From Anaerolineales bacterium (GTDB taxonomy: Bacteria; Chloroflexota; Anaerolineae; Anaerolineales; E44-bin32), in assembly GCA_030606845.1 (NCBI GenBank), contig JAUWFP010000011.1, forward strand, positions 1 to 22,670: 22,670 nt of DNA. Reading direction: 5' to 3'. Below are positions 14,008 to 22,394 of this stretch, piece by piece. Both the position numbers and the translations under genes were made by a program. Position 1 is the first letter of the stretch. Each line of letters opens with the position of its first letter. The notes below the pieces were generated by a model. That model was not told where the DNA came from and made no database searches. It was given only the letters and a program-made list of their open reading frames with translations.

Positions 14008-15015
14008 TTGATTCTTCTTTTGGAGCAAAAACCTGTGGCACGGATTAGTATCGTTGATTCTATTCTAGATTACTTAGGGACAATTGCGCTCGCGCGTAGC
14101 GAAAATACAACCCGGACTTACCGCAATGCGCTAAATGCTTTTCAGGCAATGCTCGTGGATTTGGGGATTGATCCCACTGAGACTAAGACCTCGGCAGCCA
14201 AGGAGGATTGGATCGCTGATTTCGCTGCTGCGCTAAAATCATACGCACCCGCAAGCGAACAGCTCTATCTCACAGCAACCGCTGGCTGGTACGAGTATCT
14301 TGTTGCCGAAGAACTCGCCGCTATCAATCTCTCTCGTATGCGAATGCTTATCCGCCGTCGTGGACGCCGCCCCGGTCAGCGACTCCCCCAATTTCCGCGA
14401 AAGCAGATCGAGATCACGATTGAACACGCGAAAAACCTCACCCACTCGGCAGTTGATGATGAGCGAGACCATCTGCGCAATCTAAGAGACCGCGGCTTCC
14501 TGCTAACACTCGCCGATACAGGCCTTCGTGTTCACGAAGCCTGCAACCTTCGCCGTGCGGATATCGACTGGAATGAAGGGCGAGCGATCCTCATCGGTAA
14601 AGGCGATCGAGAATCGATCGTGCGTTTCTCATCGCGCTCTCTGGCTGCGCTGAAGGATTATCTGCGAATAAGAGCCGAACTGGATGGTGGCAGCGGGCGG
14701 CCTTTGTCTTCGCTCCCGCTCTTTGCCCGCCACGATCTCGGAGCTGGGAATAAAGTATTGCCAATATCAACGACAACCGGGCGTGCTATCGTCCATAAAC
14801 GCGTCAGCGAAGCGCTCGGTCCCGAAGCCGCAGGAACGATCACACCCCACTCTTTCCGGCATTACTTCGTTACAACAGTGTTGCGTGGCTCCGGCGGCAA
14901 TCTGAAGCTAGCGCAGGAGCTCGCTCGGCATCGCAACATCGCCGTTACGCAGCGCTATGCACATCTATCCGATGATGAGTTGGATCGCGGCTATCATGAT
15001 ATTTTCGAGAAGTGA
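14008..15015 (+). CDS. Tyrosine recombinase, XerC/XerD-like
   Basis: The 335-residue site-specific recombinase has an N-terminal SAM-like core-binding domain (about 14-108) and a C-terminal catalytic domain (about 125-330). All six catalytic residues are visible: Arg174 (TGLR), Lys198 (GKGDRES), His281 and Arg284 (HSFRH), His308 (ARHRN) and nucleophile Tyr317 (TQRYAH). Length fits XerC/XerD/XerS-type enzymes; there is no extra arm-binding N-terminal domain as in lambda integrase. The start is TTG with AGGAG five bases upstream; an ATG alternative is not needed. No phage, conjugation or cargo genes lie nearby and both flanks are ordinary chromosomal genes, which favours a chromosomal Xer role over an element integrase. 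The dif-like site just upstream supports this. Confidence 0.92.
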   Translation: MILLLEQKPVARISIVDSILDYLGTIALARSENTTRTYRNALNAFQAMLVDLGIDPTETKTSAAKEDWIADFAAALKSYAPASEQLYLTATAGWYEYLVAEELAAINLSRMRMLIRRRGRRPGQRLPQFPRKQIEITIEHAKNLTHSAVDDERDHLRNLRDRGFLLTLADTGLRVHEACNLRRADIDWNEGRAILIGKGDRESIVRFSSRSLAALKDYLRIRAELDGGSGRPLSSLPLFARHDLGAGNKVLPISTTTGRAIVHKRVSEALGPEAAGTITPHSFRHYFVTTVLRGSGGNLKLAQELARHRNIAVTQRYAHLSDDELDRGYHDIFEK

Positions 15016-15089
15016 GTCAGATTTATCTGGATGGGGGTTTCTGAATCTGCGAGAGAGAATACGTGTTCATGGGAGATGCGCTCCCTGGC

Positions 15090-15713
15090 TTAGTTCGCTC
15101 CATTTTTAGGTTTTATTGCTATCTCTCCAACCAATTCTGGGTTCTTTGCGGTAATGCCTTTGTAATAACTGCGGATCACCTTCAGGTCTTCCTCGATATC
15201 ACCCGTCGTCTGCATCATCGGACCTAGACCGCCCACTTTACGAGCATAATTTAAAAAAGCGAAAACTATCGGAACTGAAGCTTGGTGGGCAATATTGTAG
15301 AAGCCGGTCTTCCAATACTTTGCGTTACTGCGAGTTCCCTCAGGGGTAATCCCTACGATTACTTGCTCTCGTGAACGAATCGACTCAACTGTTTGCTGGA
15401 CCATGTTCTTATGAGCACTGCGCTCAATAGGGATACCCCCCAACCGTTTGAATAAACCACCCAAAGGCCAACGAAAAGCTTCTTCTTTTCCAAACCAGTT
15501 AAACTTTAACCCCAGAGCGAATATGACCCCCATGATGAATATTAAATCCCAATTAGATGTGTGCGGCGCCAGGATGGCTACAAACTTTTTAGGTAATAAG
15601 AGAATATCAATATCACATTTTGCTTTCCATCCCACTATAGCTAAAAACCATAAAGCAAGTGTTTTTAGAAGAATATTTACTTTAGGAGGTCCAAATTCTT
15701 GGATCATTGTCAT
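15090..15713 (-). CDS. Lysophospholipid acyltransferase family protein (PlsC-like)
   Basis: The 207-residue enzyme belongs to the 1-acyl-glycerol-3-phosphate acyltransferase superfamily, which transfers acyl chains during phospholipid synthesis at the membrane. The catalytic motif is HTSNWD (51-56, the H-x4-D box), followed by GGIPIERS (91-98) and PEGTRS (124-129). A hydrophobic N-terminal helix (about 14-30) and the stretch IFIMGVIFALGL suggest membrane association. It is shorter than E. coli PlsC (245 residues). ATG codons at 15713 and 15707 are both possible starts; the ribosome-binding site is weak. It is convergent with the recombinase gene, with 74 bases between them. Confidence 0.9.
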   Translation of the reverse strand: MTMIQEFGPPKVNILLKTLALWFLAIVGWKAKCDIDILLLPKKFVAILAPHTSNWDLIFIMGVIFALGLKFNWFGKEEAFRWPLGGLFKRLGGIPIERSAHKNMVQQTVESIRSREQVIVGITPEGTRSNAKYWKTGFYNIAHQASVPIVFAFLNYARKVGGLGPMMQTTGDIEEDLKVIRSYYKGITAKNPELVGEIAIKPKNGAN

Positions 15714-15855
15714 TTTATTATATCCATTCTAGGGTTCTAATTATTAATATCTCAATTCCCGGCATATATTGCAACACCTGATCCATGATTGCGATGCGCT
15801 TTTGCCACTTTCCTCGACGTCGTTACTCAGGAGTAGATCTTTCGGGATCTTTGTC
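15714..15855. other. Short non-coding spacer
   Basis: These 142 bases separate the end of the FAD/Fe-S oxidase gene from the start of the acyltransferase gene, both on the minus strand. On the minus strand AGATC-CCGAAA-GATCT can form a small 5-bp hairpin just after the oxidase stop, without a T-run. Nothing else is recognisable. Confidence 0.35.
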
Positions 15856-18801
15856 TTACTCGCCTGCGATGAGCATGGCGAGGATCTGTGCAGGGTGCAG
15901 CGCGTGGATACCTGCTCCATCGTGGATTTGCGTTCGACACGAGAGCCCGGAGGCAGAAATCTGGGCTCCCTGCCCCACTCCTATACGCACCGCTGGTAAA
16001 AGACGATCTTCCGCGATCTCCATCGAGAGGGAGTAATGCTCAAGTTCATAGCCGAACGCTCCTGCCATCCCACAGCATCCTGAATCTATCTCCTCGACAT
16101 CAATTCCAGCGGCTTTAAACATTGCCGTTGACGGTTCAGGGCCTATCAACGCTTTCGAATAACAATGGTTGTGGAATAAAACAGATGTATCCGCTTCCTG
16201 GAAATGAATTCTATCGATAGGACGTGCCTCTGAGCCGCGCGATCGAACGAGAAATTCTTCAAAAGTAAATGAATTTGCCGCAAGTTGTTGTGCGCGCGGG
16301 TCATGCGGGAAGAAATCCAGGTATTCGTCTCGAAGTGTAATGAGACAGGATGGTTCCAGACCAACAACTGGAATTCCTTCTTCTACATAAGTCGATAAAG
16401 CGCGGATGTTTGTCTCAGCAAGAACCTTCGCATCTTTCAATAACCCCTTCGAGATCATTGGCCTCCCACAACAGCCCTGCTCGGAGACGAGCTCAACCCG
16501 ATAGCCAGCCGCCTCCAGCACTTCCACTGCGGCGATGCCAACCTCTGGAGATTGGTATTGAGTATAAGTATCCAAGAAAAGGACGACTGTTTCAGCGAAA
16601 CCCGGATCTGGATGTTTTGAGAACCACTCACTGAAGGTCACCTCCGCAAAATGCGGTAGTGTCCGCTGCCGAGGAATCCCCAGCAATTTCTCTTGCATCC
16701 AACGAAATACCTGCAACCGAGTGATGGAATTAAGTAGAGCTGCAAATGCGCTTCCATAGCGCGAGAACCTGGCAATGTTCGCAAATAGAAAATCTCGCAG
16801 AGGCACTCCGTGTTCGGCGCGATATAGCGCCAGAAACTCGGATTTCAACCGAGCCATATCCACAGCAGTCGGACATTCTGCCTTGCAGCCTTTGCATGCC
16901 AGGCAGAGATCAAATAAATCATACATTTGGCTGCTTGTGAGGGATTCTAGCGGCAGCGCCCCGCTGATCGCGGCCCGGAGGGCATTCGCCCTTCCGCGAG
17001 TGGAATGCATTTCATCTCGGGTCACCTGATAGGATGGGCACATCAGCCCATCCTCTTTTCGACATACGCCCAGGCCGGCGCAGCTCTCTACCGCAGATGC
17101 GAGGCTTCCCTCTCTCGCGTAAGAGAAGAAAGTTGGTGGAGAGTTAGTCCGGTACCTATCACCATAGCGGAGATTCGAAGTCAGGGACCCTTTACCTCCA
17201 AATCCGCTGGATGCAGGCACGACTTTCCCGGGATTTAATACTTCGTCTGGGTCGAATACCTCTTTTACCTGCCGGAAGGCGTTTGCCAGATCTGGTCCAA
17301 AGAGGCGCTCGTTATACTCCGTATGTGAGAGACCGTCCCCGTGTTCCCCCGAGATGGAGCCCTGCATTTCGATAACCAAATCCACGATTGCATCGGCTAT
17401 ATGCCGCATCCTTTCCACGCCATCTGCGGTTTTAATATTGAGCATGGGTCGGAGGTGGAGACATCCAGCAGATGCATGGGCATACCATTCCCCAGTCGTT
17501 CCATGCTCCAGGAGAATGGCGTCCACACGCCGCACATAATCCCCCAAATTTTCAACCGGCACAGCCACATCTTCGATGAACGTAACCGGCTTCGTATCTC
17601 CAGGGATGGACATAAGAAGTCCTAATCCTGCCTTCCGCACTTCCCAAAGGTCAGCCTGATCATCCTCACGCTCTAGCAGCAACCCCCCTTTGAGATGCTT
17701 CGCTTGCGACATCGCTTGCTCTGCGCTCTCACCTGTATACTCAACTACTAACAGCGCTGCTGGATCTCCTTGAGCGAAACCCATTTTTCGGGCATATGTT
17801 GGGATCTCGCGTGCACGAGTCAGAAGCAGGCGCGGGAGCACTTCTACGGCATCGGGTCCAGTCTCTAGTATCTCCGGGGTAACGTCGGCTGCTTCGCTGA
17901 TGCTTTCGAACGACAATACTTTTAAAACAGTCGCTCGTGGTTTAGGAACAAGTCTGAGCTTGGCCCTTCTGAGAATGCCCAAAGTGCCCTCTGAGCTGCA
18001 GAGCAAGGGAGTTAGATTCAACCCGGCTGTTGGTGGATAAGGAATCGCTTCGTCAAACCAGACAACAGGTGCTCCCGGAGAATATTCGGCAAGATAATTC
18101 AGGCTATAGCCAGATGCCCGTCTCCATGTCCGTGGCCAACGTTCACGAATAGCTTGGCGATGAGCATCAAGGATTGTAAAAACTTTGCGGTAAATCTCTC
18201 CTTCAAGGTTCTCACCCGCTTGCTTCATCTTGAGTGAATGTGGTTCGAGCGGTGCAAACTTGGCGACCGAGCCGTCACTCAAAACCACCTCAGCTTCAAG
18301 TAGATGATCGATTACCAATCCATAGCGAATCGAATGCGCCCCCGTCGCATTGTTGCCGATCATTCCGCCAATCGTCGCTCGATCAGCCGATGCCGGGTCA
18401 GGTCCAAACATGATACCGTGATCTGCTGTGATCCGGTTAAGCGCAGCTAATACGACCCCGGGGCCGACTTCAACCGCAGGTTCCTCAGGCGAAAGTAAGT
18501 GGATTTGATTCAAATATTTAGAACAATCGAGAATAATTCCATGCCCGAGTGCCTGCCCGGCCATGCTTGTCCCGGCGCCCCTTGCAATCACGGATACGCC
18601 ATATTCCCTGGCGATCTCAACGACCGCGCAAATCTCATCTTCATCCCTCGGTAGAACAACGCCAAGAGGTTCGATTTGGAAATTCGACGCATCCGTGCTG
18701 TAAAGAACACGTGTAAACGGATCAAATTGCACCTCACCTTCGAGGCGCGTTTGTAGATCCCTTTGCAATTCTTTAAGCATCTTCTCTGACAATATTCCCA
18801 T
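15856..18801 (-). CDS. Fused FAD-linked oxidase / Fe-S / CCG-domain protein (D-lactate or 2-hydroxyacid dehydrogenase type)
   Basis: The 981-residue fusion resembles YdiJ-like and GlcD-GlcF fusion dehydrogenases that oxidise D-2-hydroxyacids and pass electrons to the membrane pool. In order: a FAD-binding PCMH domain (about 40-180, with ARGAGTSMAGQ and GGMIGNNATGAHS), an FAD-oxidase C-terminal domain to about 525 with EHGDG (486-490), an Fe-S region with Cys574, Cys580 and Cys588 (CPSY), then the full CxxCxxCxxxCP at 633-643, and two cysteine-rich CCG blocks (EQGCCGRPM near 777 and DSGCCGMAG near 909). There are no membrane helices. The substrate is not determinable. The start at 18801 lacks a clear ribosome-binding site; ATG at 18780 is the alternative. 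The preceding gene, hflX, ends 52 bases upstream. Confidence 0.9.
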   Translation of the reverse strand: MGILSEKMLKELQRDLQTRLEGEVQFDPFTRVLYSTDASNFQIEPLGVVLPRDEDEICAVVEIAREYGVSVIARGAGTSMAGQALGHGIILDCSKYLNQIHLLSPEEPAVEVGPGVVLAALNRITADHGIMFGPDPASADRATIGGMIGNNATGAHSIRYGLVIDHLLEAEVVLSDGSVAKFAPLEPHSLKMKQAGENLEGEIYRKVFTILDAHRQAIRERWPRTWRRASGYSLNYLAEYSPGAPVVWFDEAIPYPPTAGLNLTPLLCSSEGTLGILRRAKLRLVPKPRATVLKVLSFESISEAADVTPEILETGPDAVEVLPRLLLTRAREIPTYARKMGFAQGDPAALLVVEYTGESAEQAMSQAKHLKGGLLLEREDDQADLWEVRKAGLGLLMSIPGDTKPVTFIEDVAVPVENLGDYVRRVDAILLEHGTTGEWYAHASAGCLHLRPMLNIKTADGVERMRHIADAIVDLVIEMQGSISGEHGDGLSHTEYNERLFGPDLANAFRQVKEVFDPDEVLNPGKVVPASSGFGGKGSLTSNLRYGDRYRTNSPPTFFSYAREGSLASAVESCAGLGVCRKEDGLMCPSYQVTRDEMHSTRGRANALRAAISGALPLESLTSSQMYDLFDLCLACKGCKAECPTAVDMARLKSEFLALYRAEHGVPLRDFLFANIARFSRYGSAFAALLNSITRLQVFRWMQEKLLGIPRQRTLPHFAEVTFSEWFSKHPDPGFAETVVLFLDTYTQYQSPEVGIAAVEVLEAAGYRVELVSEQGCCGRPMISKGLLKDAKVLAETNIRALSTYVEEGIPVVGLEPSCLITLRDEYLDFFPHDPRAQQLAANSFTFEEFLVRSRGSEARPIDRIHFQEADTSVLFHNHCYSKALIGPEPSTAMFKAAGIDVEEIDSGCCGMAGAFGYELEHYSLSMEIAEDRLLPAVRIGVGQGAQISASGLSCRTQIHDGAGIHALHPAQILAMLIAGE

Positions 18802-18808
18802 GTGGAGG

Positions 18809-18835
18809 CTTAGTTTACGACTTCATGGAACTAAG
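18809..18835. promoter_or_regulatory. Inverted repeat upstream of the FAD/Fe-S oxidase gene
   Basis: CTTAGTT (18809-18815) and AACTAAG (18829-18835) form a perfect 7-bp inverted repeat with a 13-base spacer, 8 bases before the oxidase start and within the hflX-oxidase gap. It could be an operator or a leader hairpin. Confidence 0.3.
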
Positions 18836-18853
18836 TGCTGTCTTAGGAGGGAT

Positions 18854-20218
18854 TTAATCGAACCCCTCATAGGGATCCTGTCCAGACAATTCGGAACTAT
18901 CCGGTAGAAAATAGGGACGGAACTCTCTCTCAAGACGTTGTGGAAGCTTGCCACTAATCACAACCCGATCGCGATCGTAGGAAATACTTGCAACTTCTCC
19001 GTGATCATGGAAGATGGAGATTAAGTGACCTTCCTTATACGGCAACTCTACGGTTACCTCCAGCGAGTCTTCAAACATTACTCGCTCAATAACCGCCAAC
19101 AAAGTGTCCACTCCATCTCCCGTACGCGCTGAAATTGGAACAGCGCGCTCGAAGGAATCGACCTGGTCGTAAATATATTCCTGGTCAGGGACCCGATCAA
19201 TCTTATTCAAAGCAGTAACCATCGGAATACCGGAAACTTGTATCTCCTCGAGCGTTGCCTGGACAGCCTCTGCTTGAGAAGCAGCGTTCGCATGAGAAAT
19301 ATCGACGACATGGAGGAGTAAATCTGCTTCATGGATCTCTTCAAGGGTTGCCCTGAATGCAGCAATAAGGCCCGTTGGCAATTTCTGAATGAAACCTACC
19401 GTATCCGTAAAGAGGAACGGATGCCCTTTCGATGAAACCACACGGCGGGTTGTAGGGTCTAGCGTCGCGAAGAGCTCGTTGGCCACATAAACTTCAGCAT
19501 CTGACAAGAAATTTAAGAGCGTTGATTTACCTGCATTTGTGTAACCAACAAGCGCTACTGTGGGAATCGCAGACCGTTTCCTGCGCTCGCGATGGCGACT
19601 ACGATGTGCGCGGACTTTCTCTAATTCTTTCTTCAAACTAGCGATCCGACGCCGGATTTGGCGGCGGTCAACTTCAAGCTGGGTTTCGCCCGGTCCCCGA
19701 AGGCCAACACCGCCAACAGACCCAGATCGTCCTCCACCTCCACCTGCCTGCCTGGCTAGATGTGTCCAGGCTCGAGTAAGTCTAGGCAATTGGTATTCAT
19801 ATTGCGCCAACTCTACTTGCAGAGCGCCCTCACGTGTTTGCGCATGTTGAGCAAAGATATCAAGGATCAACGCGGTGCGATCGACGACTTGAACAGATTC
19901 TCCAAATTCCTTCTCTAGCTCTCGCTGATGCCTGGGATTGAGCTCATCATCGAACAGCACTACATCGGCTACGAGATCCTCCACCAGAGCTTTAATTTCC
20001 TTGATTTTCCCTGACCCCATATATGTTTTTGAATTGGGATGCTCAAGAGTCTGCTGTGCCTGCCCCACAACGCCCAACCCAGCTGTTTCAGCAAGAAGTG
20101 CGAGTTCTTGAAGTGAATCATCAATTGTAAGTAACCCGGGTTGGTTTTTGATATTTAGACCAACCAGGAAAGCTCGTTCCTGTGGATTTGCCGTTGGCGT
20201 AGCAACCTTACTCATCAT
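18854..20218 (-). CDS. hflX: GTPase HflX
   Basis: HflX is a ribosome-associated GTPase that can split stalled or stressed 70S ribosomes. The N-terminal HflX domain has the features VGQAQQTLEHPNSKTYMGSGK and a following LFDDELNPRHQRELE, then the glycine-rich linker GGGGGRSGSVGGVGLRGPGE and a coiled region. The G domain follows with G1 GYTNAGKS (about 225-232), G3 DTVGF and G4 NKID. The frame is open to an ATG at 20239, but GGAG at 20224-20227 supports the tandem ATGs at 20218 and 20215, so I use 20218. The first bases overlap the end of the kinase-like gene upstream, so the two are translationally linked. Confidence 0.96.
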   Translation of the reverse strand: MMSKVATPTANPQERAFLVGLNIKNQPGLLTIDDSLQELALLAETAGLGVVGQAQQTLEHPNSKTYMGSGKIKEIKALVEDLVADVVLFDDELNPRHQRELEKEFGESVQVVDRTALILDIFAQHAQTREGALQVELAQYEYQLPRLTRAWTHLARQAGGGGGRSGSVGGVGLRGPGETQLEVDRRQIRRRIASLKKELEKVRAHRSRHRERRKRSAIPTVALVGYTNAGKSTLLNFLSDAEVYVANELFATLDPTTRRVVSSKGHPFLFTDTVGFIQKLPTGLIAAFRATLEEIHEADLLLHVVDISHANAASQAEAVQATLEEIQVSGIPMVTALNKIDRVPDQEYIYDQVDSFERAVPISARTGDGVDTLLAVIERVMFEDSLEVTVELPYKEGHLISIFHDHGEVASISYDRDRVVISGKLPQRLEREFRPYFLPDSSELSGQDPYEGFD

Positions 20219-21476
20219 CCGCGCTCCGCACATGACCAAGCAAGCGCGCCGCCAAATCGTCCGGTGGTGACTCTCTGAAGGGAAACATCAAGTGGAAAGT
20301 GCTGCCTGGGCAATTCTCTTCATCATAGCCCTGCGATTCGACCCATATTGCGCCCCCGTGCGCTTCGATAATCCCTTTTGCCAGGTGCAATCCAAGACCA
20401 GGACCAGGTACCACGCCATCATTTCTGACATACTTTGACCGCTGTCCTGCACCGAATTTCTCGAAAATCATCGCTTGCACACTCGGATCGATGCCAACAC
20501 CCGTGTCGGCGATCGTAAGCTCGACAAAGCCAGGAAGCATTCTTCCATCTACGACAATCGAACCACCTTCTGGTGTGAATTTCACAGAATTATCAAGCAC
20601 ATAGATGATGGCTTGTAGAAGCCTTTCGGAGTCAACGAATACTGTTTTTTCCGCCGCCGGGAATTTTTTTATCTCCAACTTTTGTGATCGCTCGGCAGCT
20701 TTAGCTTCCATCTCTGTCTTTGCTTTCTCGAGCAGTCTCTTTATTTGCAGTGGTTGATAGTGCAACAGCAGCATATTCGTATCAATCATGGAGATGTCAA
20801 CCAATTCGTCAATCGTGTGTCTCAATTTCTGAATCCCTGACTCCACACCAGCTACTAGAGGGCCACTTTCTAAGTCGCCGCTCAACAACATTTCTTTGAG
20901 CATTTCTGTATAACCCTCAATAAGCGTCAGCGGCGTTCTCAATTCTTGTGCTGCTACTGTCACGAAATTCAAACGGGTTTCGTCGAGTAGCTCAGAAGCT
21001 TCTTTGATCCTATCTCTACTCGTTGTGAGCTTCTCAATAATCGCCGCGAATTCCCGATATGCTGCGTATTCAATAATCTGACAGAATTGAGCCTCAAGGT
21101 CGTTTTGATATTTAAGCGCCATCTCAGGGTCCGAATTCTTTTGGATGACGGCAAACGCTGCCGTCCGAAGGGCATGCAGCACGGGGACGATGCCTCGCTC
21201 CTGGTACCCTCTTAATGCTTCATCTGCCGAGTCAAACTCGATGGGGGCAACAATCAGTTCGTCGATACGTTTTTCTAAAACGCTCGATTCAGCGGTGAGC
21301 TTAGCTTCAAGGAGAGCATCGAGAAAGTTTTCCAGCTCATCCAGTGAAAGCGTCGAATCCTCACTGTTAATCGCCAGCATCCTTACGGATTCGTCCACCC
21401 AATCCTGTCGATGCTTAAGGAAGAAATCAACTGTATTAATCATTTGATGTTCATCATCCGTAATTATGCGCTCCAA
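20208..21476 (-). CDS. Histidine-kinase-like protein with Gln at the phospho-acceptor position
   Basis: The 422-residue soluble protein has a helical N-terminal region of unknown type (about 1-150), a HisKA-like dimerisation segment (about 160-230) and an intact-looking HATPase domain: N box DNSVKF (295-300), G1 DTGVGI (324-329) and G2 GPGLGL (358-363). The H box reads AAQELRTPL where SHELRTPL is expected. Residue 177, coded CAA at 20948-20946, is Gln, so it cannot autophosphorylate there. It may bind ATP, act as a phosphatase or partner another kinase. There are no membrane segments. The start is TTG at 21476 with no clear ribosome-binding site; ATG at 21443 is an alternative. It overlaps hflX. 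Confidence 0.88.
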   Translation of the reverse strand: MERIITDDEHQMINTVDFFLKHRQDWVDESVRMLAINSEDSTLSLDELENFLDALLEAKLTAESSVLEKRIDELIVAPIEFDSADEALRGYQERGIVPVLHALRTAAFAVIQKNSDPEMALKYQNDLEAQFCQIIEYAAYREFAAIIEKLTTSRDRIKEASELLDETRLNFVTVAAQELRTPLTLIEGYTEMLKEMLLSGDLESGPLVAGVESGIQKLRHTIDELVDISMIDTNMLLLHYQPLQIKRLLEKAKTEMEAKAAERSQKLEIKKFPAAEKTVFVDSERLLQAIIYVLDNSVKFTPEGGSIVVDGRMLPGFVELTIADTGVGIDPSVQAMIFEKFGAGQRSKYVRNDGVVPGPGLGLHLAKGIIEAHGGAIWVESQGYDEENCPGSTFHLMFPFRESPPDDLAARLLGHVRSADDE

Positions 21477-21536
21477 CGGTCAAATAATTCATTAAGTCTA
21501 CTCAGATTCTTAACCTTGGATACATATATCAAACGC

Positions 21537-22394
21537 TTAGCGTTGGTTTTCCAACCAGTGCTCTAACGTTCGACCAACCTGTTCCAGGCTATCTGCGGAT
21601 ACCTTGTCACTCGTGTCGCTGATCGTGTGCCAGTAAGGGTAGTCAAAATCTATGATATCAACTGCGGGAACACCAATCCGTAGAAACGGCGAATGATCAT
21701 CGATCATTGAATACTTTGGAGTATTAATAAATGCCGCGTAACCTAATTGATCAGCCAGCTGCCAGATCTCTTGTACAAGGCCGGGGTCAGAGTTTTTCTC
21801 GATAAAGAGCTGCAGATCCCGGTCCCCGACCATGTCGACAATCACTGCCGCTTCTAAGTCTTGAGTGAGGTTATCAACGAAGAAAGATGATCCAACGATC
21901 CAGTCCCACCCGTCAATATTTCCGCTGTCTTCTGCGTCAAAAAACACAAGCCAGACCGGCTGCCTTATGCGATCCTTATCTAACACGCGAGCAAGTTCTA
22001 TCAGAACCGCGACCCCCGATGCACCATCATTGGCACCTGGCACCGGCGCCTCGGGGTTAATTGGGTCCCGATCGGCATAAGGTCGGGTATCGTAATGTGC
22101 TCCAACTAGGATAGGCTTTCTTTCACTACCACCTTCCGATTTGGCAATAATATTCATCAGCGGTGTTCCCCGATAGCTGAAGTGCTGGACCTCAGTCTCC
22201 CAGCCGATTGATTCCATCTGCTCGACGACCCATACGGCTGTTTTCCAGCTCTCTTCACTTCCAGGTATGCGCGGACCAAATGCCATCTGCTCTACTACAA
22301 ACATAAGCGCGCTCTGTCCGTCGAATTGGACCTCTTGACTGGGTGTAGAGCATGATAATTGCGCAAAAACAAGAATCACACACAGACTTCGCAT
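21537..22394 (-). CDS. M28-family metalloprotein, glutaminyl-peptide cyclotransferase-like, probable lipoprotein
   Basis: The 285-residue zinc enzyme of the M28 fold either removes N-terminal amino acids or cyclises N-terminal Gln. Metal and active-site motifs are AHYDTR (99-104), GANDGASG (120-127), FDAEDSG (152-158), DDHSPF (232-237) and YWHT (254-257). GPRIPGSE and DAED favour the glutaminyl-cyclase branch. The frame is open to 22478, but I choose ATG at 22394: it gives a compact signal MRSLCVILVFAQLSC with Cys15 as a likely lipidation site (position -3 is Gln, so the lipobox is imperfect), and the longer forms run into trmFO. AAAGG lies just upstream. ATG at 22445 is the other option. Confidence 0.85.
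   Translation of the reverse strand: MRSLCVILVFAQLSCSTPSQEVQFDGQSALMFVVEQMAFGPRIPGSEESWKTAVWVVEQMESIGWETEVQHFSYRGTPLMNIIAKSEGGSERKPILVGAHYDTRPYADRDPINPEAPVPGANDGASGVAVLIELARVLDKDRIRQPVWLVFFDAEDSGNIDGWDWIVGSSFFVDNLTQDLEAAVIVDMVGDRDLQLFIEKNSDPGLVQEIWQLADQLGYAAFINTPKYSMIDDHSPFLRIGVPAVDIIDFDYPYWHTISDTSDKVSADSLEQVGRTLEHWLENQR

Noticed and set aside
14008..15015. Recombinase as integrase of a prophage, integron or integrative element
   Set aside because: No phage, conjugation, cargo, tRNA target or flanking direct repeats are visible. Both flanks are ordinary chromosomal genes, and the protein has the short Xer-type length with no arm-binding domain.
15070..15084. GGGAG/CTCCC hairpin between the recombinase and acyltransferase genes as a terminator
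   Set aside because: The stem is 5 bp and has no T-run on either side, so it is not convincing as an intrinsic terminator.
20219..20239. hflX starting at 20239
   Set aside because: A GGAG placed 5-8 bases before the tandem ATGs at 20218/20215 supports the shorter form, and the extra residues do not resemble HflX N termini.
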